Below, in pieces: positions 47,088 to 57,257 of a DNA stretch of 64,000 nucleotides; within the stretch, counting starts at the first letter, position 1; every line of letters starts with the position of its first letter. The translations under genes and the position numbers were made by a program. The DNA lies in NCBI GenBank assembly GCA_023055425.1, contig JALGPY010000003.1:75677491-75741490 (forward strand). The letters are read 5' to 3'. The DNA is from Linanthus parryae (Eukaryota > Streptophyta > Magnoliopsida > Ericales > Polemoniaceae). The notes under the pieces are model-generated. The model did no database searches and was not told where the DNA came from. It saw nothing but the letters and a program-made list of their open reading frames with translations.

Positions 47088-49530
47088 GACCACACAAGTC
47101 CATATGAAGCAGTTCTATAGGTCTAGAAGCACTTACAAATTTCTTTGGCTTAAAAAAGCTCCTCGTCTACTTACCTTGAGAACAAGCTTTGCATACCTCT
47201 TCATACTTGAATTTTATGGATGGAAATCATCTCAATAAGTCTTTAGATACCTGTTTATTCATAGTATGCAATATGATATTCCCAAGCTTCATGTGCCAAA
47301 TCTTTGAATCCTCTTTCAAGGCTTTGAGACATTTCAAACTTTTACCTGCAACATGGTTAGTTCAATTAATATACATTGTTTGACCTAGGAGCTGTGAGGA
47401 TGCAATCACCAGATTTTTCATCTTGCACTACATGTTTTTCTTTTCAAATATTACCTTGTTGTCTTTGGCACAAAGCTGAGAGACCAAAGAAAATTCAAAT
47501 TCAAACCATCAACTAAATAAACATCAGAAATAGAATATGAAGATTAATTACCAACTTTACCAATGCCAATAATATTTCACTTCCCTTTGTGACCAAATGT
47601 GTTCCTCCTGATTATTCTTATAGTTCATAAAACAAATAACTCTTACCACTCATTTGTGCGGAGCAACCACTTTCCATAATCGACATTTGATCTTGTTCTT
47701 GGTGAAAACTTTCATATACCAATTAATTCCTTCCCCAGCATTTACACCAGGTGTTATATTTTGAATTATACTCAGGATCATCCATATTAGGAGGTATGAT
47801 CCCTTTGGGAACCCAAATTTGTCTTACGCGTCCCTTAAGATGAAATGGAAAAGTGTTCCTCATAATTTGAGGCTATGTTCTTCTAAAGGGACAGATCACT
47901 TTAACATGACCAAATTTACCACAGTAAAACTGGTATTGTTCTTTCTAGAAAAATTTGAATTGTATCCAATACCATGTTTGTGATTTGAGTGGAAACTTCC
48001 TCCAAGAATCAAGTTCAGGTTGTGTTATGAGCTAGCAAATTTTGTCATAACTTTCTTTGACTCTTCAAGTTTCTCAGTCAGTAGAATCTTTTGTTCCTTT
48101 ATTTCATCATGTTTATGTTTTAGAGCAACAAAGTTATCATTTAAAAAGAGTTTTCTGCTACAACTTCTTTTATCTGATTTTTCCAAGGATTTGAAATCTC
48201 TATCATATTTCCTCGGAAACTTCAAGAGTTTTGTATTGACAAACCAAATCCAAATTTGTTTTTTCTTGCTCATGAACCTTTACCTTCAAAGAGTTTATTT
48301 CATTTATATAACTCTCTTCATTCATGAGCATACTTTTCAAAATTTCAGACAACACATCAGTAAATTTTTCACCGTTACCTCAATATGTTTGTCTGAACTT
48401 TCCTTCTCATCATGCGCAGCCATAGGACACAAGTTAGCTTGATCCTCTTCTAAATCTGAGTCACTTGTGGATTCAGAATCACTCCAGGATGCAAAAATGG
48501 CTTTATTTCTTTTGTCCTTGTCATTATTTGGATAATTCTTGTTCTTCTTTTGAGGACAATCCCTGACTAAATGATCTACATCACCATATTCAAAACAGTT
48601 TAGTCCCTTAGGTTTATTTGAATAGGAGGAGGACTTAACTTTTTAGTCCTTGCTGCTTGATGATCTAGAGTTGTCTCTGATATAGTCCTTGTTTCAAAAA
48701 AAATCTTCATCTTGAGGATTCTGGTCAAGGCTTTAGAAATCAATGCAAAAGGATCATCATCATCTTCCTTCTTTTCAAGGCTTTGAATCTGCTCGCTCTC
48801 TTTAGATTTGAGTGCCAGATTCTTGACACTTTCAAATAGGTATCCATCTACTTCATTCATGGAAATTTCATGAGTAAGGAGCTTTCCCTGCAAGTCATCC
48901 AGTTGAAGAGTATATAAATCTTGAGTCTCTTCAACCAATGTTGTCTTTGGTTTCCATTTGGCTTTTGGAATACTTCTCAGTATTTTCTTGACTTTCTCTT
49001 CATTTGAGAATGATTTTCCCAAAGATTACAGGTATTGACTATGTCAGTGAACCTCTTAAACATGTCTTTGAATTACTCACCCGCATTCATCATGAATAGC
49101 TCATATTACCTCAGCAAAAATGTTAATATTCCTATGCTTGACTTGGGAGGTTCCTTCAAATGTCACCACCAATTTGTCCCAGATTTCCTTTGCACTCTTG
49201 CAAGTAGAAATCCTCTTAAACTCATCTGCATTCAAAGCACAATACAGTAAGTTCATAGATCTATAATTTTTAGAAAACTTTTCTAGTTTAGTAGCAGAAA
49301 GAGAGTCTTAGGAATTTTAATCCACTCTCTTTCTGTGTAGAAAGTGTGAGGTCCATTATGGATGATATACCACAATTCCATGTCTTGATCTATGATGAAC
49401 AACTTCATCAGAGATCTCTAGTGTACAAAGTTCCAAAAAATAGAGGAGGTTTGCTTGCTGCTCTTCCCTATGAGAAACCACCGTCACCTACAATACTCAC
49501 GATCACAAGATTGTTATATCTGGACAGTGA
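47088..49530 (-). pseudogene. Copia D gag, protease and integrase finger
   Basis: Right of F. Reading leftwards from 49530, gag has GPHTFYTERE-like and EFKRISTCKSAKEIWDKL-like words spread over frames; the best open piece is 48600-49022 (NEEKVKKILRSIPKAKWKPKTTLVEE). A zinc knuckle (CFEYGDVDHLVRDC) lies near 48570-48610. The frame 48025-48273 is Lys/Glu-rich (LLTEKLEESKKVMTKF). Protease and integrase finger (47090-47650) are badly decayed. The final HMDLCG block joins PMRVKN across F at 36516. The gag carries typical SIRE features. Many stops; inactive. Confidence 0.82.
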
Positions 49531-49535
49531 TACAA

Positions 49536-49547
49536 GCTCTGATACCA
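49536..49547 (-). other. Copia D primer-binding site (initiator Met-tRNA)
   Basis: GCTCTGATACCA on the plus strand, two bases from the LTR start at 49550. Confidence 0.93.
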
Positions 49548-49549
49548 AT

Positions 49550-50003
49550 TGAAGTGTTTGTGTATGTAATAATACAGGGTAAAATATACTCTAGAAGAGG
49601 GGATTGAATAGAGTATGGCAATTTTTTCTAAAACATTGGTTTTAAAAATAAGCACAGAAGTTTGAAGATTTTCAATGATTTGAAACCAGTTTCAAAGATT
49701 TGAACTGAAACAGACAGTTTAGAAAGCTTCAGAAAGTTTTCTAGGCCCTGAAATGCTTTTCAACGCCTTGAACTTATCCTGTGTTGAAACAGTTTTGTAA
49801 GCAAGTAAATAACTGAAATGAAATGAGCAGGTCACAGGTTTATGTTACGAAGTTCGGCCTCTAAAAGTCCTACTCTCCACCTGAGGGATATGATCCCTCT
49901 ATGATTTCAAAAACTTCTTATCACTAGTTCAGCCCCAGATTTCAGGCTTAAATGAATTGTCTTACTCTTATACCAGCCTGTGGTTCTCCCTAACCTATCT
50001 AGT
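49550..50003 (-). repeat. Copia D 5' LTR, part before E2
   Basis: 454 bp matching about 16049-16551 of the 3' LTR; shorter because it lacks the 20-bp tandem expansion. E2 interrupts it after CTATCTAGT. Confidence 0.88.
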
Positions 50004-50630
50004 TGTAGATAGTGCTTTCTGAGCTGACAGATCTTGGCCACGTGGCAACCATCCAGCACACCATATTGTGCTCCACACACACTGGATCACCAGCCGAGCT
50101 GATCCATGTGGGGGCTGCGAGACAGAGCCCTCGCATACCACTGCACGGGACTTGTAGGGACTTTGTGGTTTGGAGGCTAGAGTAAGCCCTGTCGCGTGCG
50201 AGCCAAGCCCGCGCGCAACCTTTAGTAACTGTTTTGAGAGATTTATGGCACGAGCTCCATAAACCCGGTCAATCCGGTCAAACCCGGTCAACCTCGTAAC
50301 GGTTCCGGTATTCGCGCACAACGTGCTGTAACGGTCCCTATATACTCGGACGAACGTGCCGTTATGGTTAAGCTAATTAAGCCGCCATCAATGGGCGCAT
50401 TAACCACACTACAACGGTCACGGTCTCTGCTATATATAGGACGTTACCCTTTCCATACAAAGGAGAACACACTGGCCATACGCGGAAGCTCTGCCAAACC
50501 TCTGTCTCTCTCTCAGACATTGCTACTGACTTACTCTCTCCCTACACACAACCCCTCTCTTCCTGTGCGATCCTTGATCCACTACATACGGTGTACACGG
50601 AGGTCTCCCTGCCGGAATCTCTTGTGCACA
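50004..50630 (+). repeat. E2 5' LTR
   Basis: 627 bp, TGTAGATAG...TGTGCACA, same length as the E1 5' LTR. TATA box TATATATAGG near 50431-50440. Confidence 0.96.
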
Positions 50631-50633
50631 TTT

Positions 50634-50651
50634 TGGTGAACCCGACGTGAA
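50634..50651 (+). other. E2 primer-binding site (Trp-tRNA)
   Basis: TGGTGAACCCGACGTGAA, a perfect complement of the 3' end of plant Trp-tRNA as I know it, three bases after the LTR. Confidence 0.88.
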
Positions 50652-50670
50652 CTTACCAACAAAAGCAACC

Positions 50671-53283
50671 ATGTCTCAGGAGGAGGATGTCAGCAACAGA
50701 TCGCCTTCCACCGAAGCACCATCGGGAGACGAGACCCGCCGTACTCCTACGACTCCCGGCGAGACACCGACGCTAGAGTCTTTGGACGCCACTGTTCAGA
50801 GTCAGGCGAAAGCTCTCAAGACTCAGTCTGCGCAACTAGAGCGGATCTTGGCCGTTCTGGGCACCCTTGCGCCAAACCCTTCATCAGCCACCGCTGCCCC
50901 TCAAGGAGGAGGAGCCCCTTCCGCTCCAGGATTGGGAGTGTCAACCGCACCTCCCAACCCCAATCTGCAGACTCCACCGGCGACTACGCAGCTGCCTTCG
51001 GTTCAGGGGTCAACGGCCCATATGCTACCTCTTGCTGCTCACACTCCTCAGCCCTCGGCTTTGGCGTCCAACCCAACTCTGCAATACCCTTTGCCTCCCC
51101 CAACGGCGATCTGGGGGAATACGGGTAGTCAGTATGCTCCCAACCCTCCGACGGCGTACGTATCGCCCCCACCTGCGGCAACCCCTCCATCAGCTACCGA
51201 GGGGAGCATTCCAGAATGCATGACGTCTCTGCAGAAGCGCGTGGACACTATTCTGGCTCATCAGTCATTCGCGGATACCATTATCCCGAAGTTAGACAAC
51301 GATCCACCCATTCCACGAGAGATCTATCTCATGCCTAACCCGGCGGGGTACAAGGCTCCTAAATGGGATAAGTTCGAGGATTTCAATGGAAACGCTCATG
51401 AGCATGTCATGCATTTCATTGATGTCATGGGTCCGTATGGGGCTGATCCCAAGCTGCTGATGCGAGAATTCCCAAAATCTCTAGGGAACGTAGCATACAA
51501 ATGGTACCGAACATTGGAAGCCGGATCCGTGAAGACTTGGGACGATATGGTCCAGAAGTTCTATACCAAGTTCTTTCAGATGGAAGAAAAGGTGACGATG
51601 ATTCATCTCTCGCGGATGTATCAGAAGCGCGAGGAGGACGGAATCACTTTCATGAAGAAATTCAGGGCGAAATCCTTGGAGTGCAAAGATCCAATGCCCG
51701 AAAGCCGGCTCGTAGAAATTTGCATGCAGTGCATGCGAGATGAATACAAAGGTATGCTCATCAATTTGCAAACACCTACGTTTTCAAAGCTAATCGAATG
51801 CACGAAAAACATCGAGCCTATAGTCGAGAGACAGAAAAAGAAGAGCGCTCCGGAGCGACCTTCGAGCGGCACTACTTACAAGATCGGGAGATTTAGCTAC
51901 AAGAGGGGACGCGAAGCTGAGGTCAATACAGTTTCGCCCCAGAAGCAAGCGAAGGTTGCGAACTTCGATGTACCGCCTCTGCCATGCTCAGTAGAGGAAG
52001 CAAGCGACCTCTGCAGACAGTGGCGCAAGGACGGCGTCCTGCCACCGCTCGAGAAAACACCCTCCAAGGAGATGGTGAGGGACCCTAAGTGGTGCGAGTA
52101 CCATGGCAAGGTCATGCACCCAACAGCGGAATGTAAAAAGCTCAGTTTTACATTCGACCAGAAGATGAAGAACGGCGAGCTAATCGTCAGTGATCACAGA
52201 AAGGACGTGCGCAACAACCCACTTCCTGCTCACGCGGAGCAGGGCCCGAAAGGCAAAGAGGTCGCCATGATCTCGATTGTTGACTTGGAAGAAGTCGCAG
52301 AGGATGGTCTAGCCATCGTTGCCGAAGTCCATGAAGACGAAGACTACAGCATGGACACGGAGGACGAACGTGCCGACCGCATGAAAGGGTCGCATGGCTT
52401 CAGCAGATTCTTCGACGAGATGAACTTCTCCGAGAAGTGCCGGACAGATATGACGAAAGCGATCTTGAGGATAGCGGAGGATTACGAGGAGGACCTCGTA
52501 GTCTCCAACGGGAAAGTCATCAGGGCATCCCGCTCTACAGAAAAGATTATGACCTTTTCTGCCAGCGACAAGAAGACGGATGCGAGCCACCAGAGGCCTC
52601 TGTACGTCACCGCCATCATCAATGGCGTCGAGTTCAAACGAGCGTTCTTCGATGGAGGAGCAGCGGTCAATGTCGTGTCGCTCCACACACTGAAGCTAGC
52701 AGGGATCCCCGAGCACAAGATCGTCAGGCGTCCATCCCCGCTGATGGGATTCGGAAGCGACTCTAGAATGACGATCGGATGGATCCGCCTGGGCGTTCAG
52801 ATTGGCAAAATCAAGTGCTCAGCAAAGTTCTATGTCATAGACGCGAACACCACGTACCACATGATTATAGGTCGAGCCTGGATTCATCGCTTCGACGCAG
52901 TTCCTTCAACAGCTCACCAGGTTATGAAAGCTATCTGGAACGACAGAATAGTCGAGATACCGGCTTCGACGAACCCGTTCAATTTGGACGAAGCACATCT
53001 CAGCGAAGCGGTGTGGTTCACTGAGATGGCGGACGAGCAAACACCGGGACCATTCAACCCTACTCCTTTGCCCCTCTGGGAGGACATCAAGGACCAGTCA
53101 CCTGCGGGAGTAATGGTGACAAGGGAAGATGCCAAAGAAAAGCCGCCTACACGCGAAGAGGCGCCGCGTATCGCATATCATCGAAAGAATGTGTATACTC
53201 TGAAGAGAATCACAAAGCATGACCCCGAGGGCAAGGAGATAGAGAGCTTTTACGCCAATGGGAAGAAATGCTATCGCATATGA
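50671..53283 (+). CDS. E2 gag-protease, intact frame
   Basis: 870 codons from the ATG at 50671. An in-frame GTG at 50647 lies inside the primer-binding site and is not a credible start. Domains: a Pro/Ala/Thr/Gln-rich N-terminus (residues 1-180); gag core with NAHEHVMHFIDVMGPYG and KSLGNVAYKWYRTLEAGS (about 240-300); a zinc-knuckle-like WCEYHGKVMHPTAEC (about 480); an acidic linker; and a Tat-type aspartic protease with FFDGGAAVNVVSLHTL (codons from about 52645) and IIGRAWIHRFD. Gag forms the particle that packages element RNA; protease cleaves the polyprotein. The protease has DGGA in place of the DGGS seen in E1; whether this is active is unclear. The frame stops at TGA 53281-53283 and continues in the same frame as pol, as in E1. 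Confidence 0.93.
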   Translation: MSQEEDVSNRSPSTEAPSGDETRRTPTTPGETPTLESLDATVQSQAKALKTQSAQLERILAVLGTLAPNPSSATAAPQGGGAPSAPGLGVSTAPPNPNLQTPPATTQLPSVQGSTAHMLPLAAHTPQPSALASNPTLQYPLPPPTAIWGNTGSQYAPNPPTAYVSPPPAATPPSATEGSIPECMTSLQKRVDTILAHQSFADTIIPKLDNDPPIPREIYLMPNPAGYKAPKWDKFEDFNGNAHEHVMHFIDVMGPYGADPKLLMREFPKSLGNVAYKWYRTLEAGSVKTWDDMVQKFYTKFFQMEEKVTMIHLSRMYQKREEDGITFMKKFRAKSLECKDPMPESRLVEICMQCMRDEYKGMLINLQTPTFSKLIECTKNIEPIVERQKKKSAPERPSSGTTYKIGRFSYKRGREAEVNTVSPQKQAKVANFDVPPLPCSVEEASDLCRQWRKDGVLPPLEKTPSKEMVRDPKWCEYHGKVMHPTAECKKLSFTFDQKMKNGELIVSDHRKDVRNNPLPAHAEQGPKGKEVAMISIVDLEEVAEDGLAIVAEVHEDEDYSMDTEDERADRMKGSHGFSRFFDEMNFSEKCRTDMTKAILRIAEDYEEDLVVSNGKVIRASRSTEKIMTFSASDKKTDASHQRPLYVTAIINGVEFKRAFFDGGAAVNVVSLHTLKLAGIPEHKIVRRPSPLMGFGSDSRMTIGWIRLGVQIGKIKCSAKFYVIDANTTYHMIIGRAWIHRFDAVPSTAHQVMKAIWNDRIVEIPASTNPFNLDEAHLSEAVWFTEMADEQTPGPFNPTPLPLWEDIKDQSPAGVMVTREDAKEKPPTREEAPRIAYHRKNVYTLKRITKHDPEGKEIESFYANGKKCYRI

Positions 53284-53295
53284 AGGTGCGCGGGG

Positions 53296-56200
53296 ATGTC
53301 CTCACGCGGGCATGGGGATATCCCTGGGCAAATCAATCAAATCGAGCAAATTGCGTTGACGGAAGAGCCAACACAGGGCGCTCCAGACGAGAAACTCAAA
53401 GAAGCACCTGAATGCATGGAAGATAGGCCCAGACCACAAAAGCAAGAGCTAAAGGAAGTGTTCCTCAGCCCGAACGAGGAAAAGAAAAGGCCAGTCTTCC
53501 TAAGTGCGGACCTCACAAGCGAAGAGGAGAAAGGGCTGCTACAACTCCTAACTGAGTACAAGGATGTGTTCGCATGGGAGTACGACGAAATGCCAGGTCT
53601 GGATACAAGCATCACCATGCACCGTTTAGACATCATCCCAGGGTCTAAACCGGTAAAGCAGAGCACGAGGAGCTTCAGACCGGAGCTTAACGTGAAAATC
53701 AAGAAGGAGATTGTCAAACTCCTGGATGCCAAATTCATAGAGCCGAATCATCATCCCACATGGCTGGCCAACATCGTGCCAGTAGTGAAAAAGAACGGAC
53801 AGCACCGCATCTGCGTGGACTTCCGAGATCTCAATCGCTTCTGCCCCAAGGACGATTTCCCACTGCCTAACATCGATTTGCTTATCGATTCAACAGCGGG
53901 CCACCGCATGTTCAGTTTCATGGACGGCTTCAGCGGGTACAATCAAATCAAGATGGATCCCGAAGATGCGCGGAAAACTGCATTCATCACTCCGGTGGGG
54001 GTGTTCAATTACACCGTAATGCCGTTCGGTCTCAAAAATGCAGGTGCAACCTATCAGCGGGCCATGATGGCTCTGTTTCACGACATGATGCACAAAGAAG
54101 TGGAATTCTATGTGGATGACCTGGTTGTCAAATCCAAGCACGAAGCAGACCACCTCGCAGATCTACGAAAGGTGTTCAATAGATGCAGACGTTTTCAATT
54201 GAAAATGAACCCCATGAAGTGCGCATTCGGGGTAACATCAGGGAAATTCTTGGGATGCGTGGTTTATCGCCAAGGGATCGAGCCTGACCCTGCGAAAGTA
54301 TCAGCTATCACCAGCATGACGCCACCCCATAACCAGAGTACGTTGAAAACACTCTTGGGAAAGCTATCATATCTGCGAAGATTCATCCCAGCGATTGCAG
54401 AAATCACCTGCTGTTTTAGTGCTCTCCTGAAGAAGGACGCCGCGTACAACTGGGCTCCGGAGCACGAGGCCGCATTCGAAAAGCTGAAGGATTTACTAAC
54501 GTCCTCAAAAATAATGATCGCACCTCAACTGGGATCACCGCTTCTGCTATATCTGACATCAACAAGGAGATCTATAGGAGCGCTCTTGGCTCAGGAGTAC
54601 GAAGGCCAAGAGAGGCCTATCTACTACATCTCTCGCATTGTGCAGCCTGCTGAATCAAGGTACACAGACATCGAACGTCATTGCCTTGCCTTATTCTTTG
54701 TGATAGAGAAGTTGAAACACTATTTTGCATCACACAAAGTAGTAGTGGTCACCAAGAGCGACCCTATACGATATTTGCTAACTCACACTACTCCGGGCGG
54801 GAGATTGGCGAAATGGTACATGACCATCTCTCAATATGATATCACATGCGTGCGACCGCGAGCGATCAAGTCGCAGGCGGTAGCAGATCTGTTGGCACAG
54901 TTCCCCGACAACAGCCACGAACCCGTGATTGAAGAAGAGCTCGAAGGCCCTGAAAACTACTCAATCGACGTGCCCTATTGGACCCTCCACTTTGACGGTT
55001 CGTCGACCAGGAAAGGCGGAGGCATTGGGATAGTCTTGACAAAGCTAGACGGGGAAGTCATACAGATGTCCGCAAAGCTCAACTTCGCAGTCACAAACAA
55101 CGAAGCGGAATATGAGGCTCTCATCGCAGGGCTCCGTGCAGCGAAAGCTTTGGAAGTAAGCAACTTAACGGTCATGTGAGATTCCAAGCTGATCGTTAAG
55201 CAAGCTTCGGGCGAGTATGGTTTGAAGGAGATCAACCTCCTGTCTTAACGCACCCTAGTACAAAAGCTGATGCAGCAATTCTACGATGTGAAGTACGAGC
55301 ACAAGCCCCGAGCAGACAACAGGCACGCGGACGCTTTGGCAACCTTGGGATCTAAGGTCAGCATTGACAAATGTCCCGCAAAGATATCTATTGAAGTGCG
55401 AACATCGTCGGCATTGGCAGAAGATGCGTGCGACGACGAACACATGGACGACACAGACTGGAGAAAAGCAATCCTACAAGCTATTGCTGAAGGCACAAGC
55501 AGTGAAAGCTGGGCACTCACAAAAGGGTACTGCATACATGATAACACCCTCTACTACAAGGGTCCTGGCGGAATACTCATGCGATGCATCTCCGAGCGAA
55601 AGGGACAACTTTTGTTAGAAAAGATTCACCAACACGCTTGCGGAGAAAGCGAGGTGTCAATCTACAGGAAGGCTTAGAGATATGGCATTCATTGGCTAGA
55701 CATGTCAACAGCCGCAGCCCTGATACAAGGAAAGTGCGAGAGTTGCGCACTAATCAAAGATTCTCTACTCATCGCCCTAACCGATGACGACACGGACTGG
55801 AGGAAGCCACTATTTGATTTCCTCACCCAGGGCACCGTGCCCGAATCAAGAAAAGAAGCCGAGAAATTGAAAAGGAAAGCGTCTCGATATGTGGTACAGG
55901 AAAACCTACTTTGGCGAAGAGGTCATGAAGGCAACTTGCTGCGGTGTCTAGACGGCAGAGAAGCACAAGAAGTCATGGACCTTTCCCATCAGGTAGAGCA
56001 TCAAGGAGGTGCGAAATTATGCAGACAGCTCCTCTCAATCGGGTATTTCTGGCCCACGATGGAGGTCGATTGCCGCACCAAAGTGCGACGCTGCCAGGAG
56101 TGCCAATTCAAAGGGAACCTAGTGCACGCTCCCGCCGTGGATCTACATGCATTAGGGACGCCATGGCCATTTCACACATGGGCTCTGGACTTCATCGGTC

Positions 56201-57021
56201 GCATCCGACCGACGTCGCACGGGAACCATTTCATTCTCACCGCGACTGAGCTATTCACCAAGTGGGTGGAAGCAATACCACTAAAGACGGCAAATGCGCT
56301 GGCTGTGGTCAACTTCATCCAGGAAAGCATCATATGCAGGTTCGGAATCCCAAACACCATTCTTTCAGATAACGGTACTCCTTTTGTTAATCGCCAGGTA
56401 GCTGCGAAATTAGCAGAGTACAATATCAGGCAGATATGTTCTACCCCTTATTACCCAAAGGGAAATGGACAAGCTGAGGCGACCAATAAAACGCTGTTGA
56501 GAATTTTGAGCAAGATGGTCGCAGATGACCACAAGAAGTGGGCCGACTCTCTAAGCATAGCTCTGTGGGCCTACCGAACTTCTCCAAGGACACCCACGGG
56601 GGCCTCGCCATTTCTACTATGTTATGGGGCCGAAGCTGTGGTACCTGCGGAGGTGAGAGTCAATTCGGCGAGGCTAGCCTTCCACGCACTCTACGAAAAT
56701 CAACGCGATCATGATTTAGTCTTGCTGGAGGAAAAGCGAGAACAAGCCAAAAGAACCAACAAGCGGTACCAGGAAAGAATCGCTCGCGCCTACAATAAGA
56801 CGGTCCAGCGAAGAGATTTCGCAGTCGGAGACTTGGTCTTGCGCGCATCTGACCACTGTATGCGAGAAGCGACTCACCCGAAGTTCGCAGCCAACTGGGA
56901 AGGACCCTTCGAAGTCACAGAAGTCTTCGACAGTGGCTACTGCAGCATCCGAAGGTTGCACGGCACAACCTCAACCCCGAGTTCAGTCAACATGCGCTGG
57001 ATTAAGAAGTACTATCCCTGA
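53296..57021 (+). pseudogene. E2 pol: RT, dual RNase H, integrase, three stops
   Basis: Same frame as gag, opening again right after the TGA. RT: ICVDFRDLNRFCPKDDFPLP, FMDGFSGYNQIKM, and YVDDLVVKSK (YVDD at 54109-54120). The first RNase H (about 54520-54900) is of Ty3 type but degenerate, with YLTSTRRS where a catalytic aspartate is expected. The second (about 54965-55390) is of archaeal type with DGSSTRKGG, NNEAEYEAL, DSKLIVKQ and RADNRHADALA. Integrase has a finger (HQVEHQGGAKL...CQEC), DDE residues in LDFIG, LSDNGTPF and AEATNK, and a complete C-terminus ending RWIKKYYP at 57021. Stops lie at 55177 (TGA), 55246 (TAA) and 55675 (TAG); no frameshift was seen. The integrase-only frame 55702-57021 is open. 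Confidence 0.93.
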
Positions 57022-57083
57022 CTTCTTTCATTTCATGCGTTTTATTATAACGTCGCTTGATATCTTATATGGCTACGATTTAC

Positions 57084-57175
57084 ACAATCTCCTCTCCCAT
57101 ATGAGAGGATTGTAATCCCATCTCTCCCATATGAGAGCGTTATAATAAAAGAATTCTCCCAAATGAGAAGTTCAT
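57084..57175. repeat. Cluster of three hairpins after the E2 pol stop
   Basis: ACAAT...CCTCTC / GAGAGG ATTGT at 57084-57113 around CCATAT, then CTCTCCCATATGAGAG at about 57122-57137, then TTCTCCCAAATGAGAA at about 57151-57166. All share the TCTCCCANATGAGA core. It lies in the sense 3' untranslated region; E1 lost this part by deletion. Confidence 0.75.
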
Positions 57176-57257
57176 ATTTCTAGCTGTTTATGTTGCTTTA
57201 TTCAGTTTGTTATTACTGTTAACAATGGTTTATCCGCCGCAATAGCAATCTGTACAA

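Larger units (their letters stand above)
16049..50003 (-). mobile_element. Copia D: SIRE-like Copia element broken by E1, F and E2
   Basis: A minus-strand Copia element recovered in pieces: 3' LTR 16049-17404, polypurine tract, env-like ORF remnant, RNase H and part of RT (to 20812), [E1], RT start and integrase (35070-36521), [F], integrase finger, protease and gag (47088-49530), primer-binding site and part of the 5' LTR (49550-50003). E2 interrupts the 5' LTR, so the element continues past the window. The RT words (for example EFEMSLMGELNFFLGL) and the extra ORF between pol and the 3' LTR are typical of the SIRE/Maximus lineage. Coding parts are heavily decayed, with many stops, so D is old. 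The E1 and F junctions are proved by perfect target duplications and by protein continuity across them. Confidence 0.9.
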
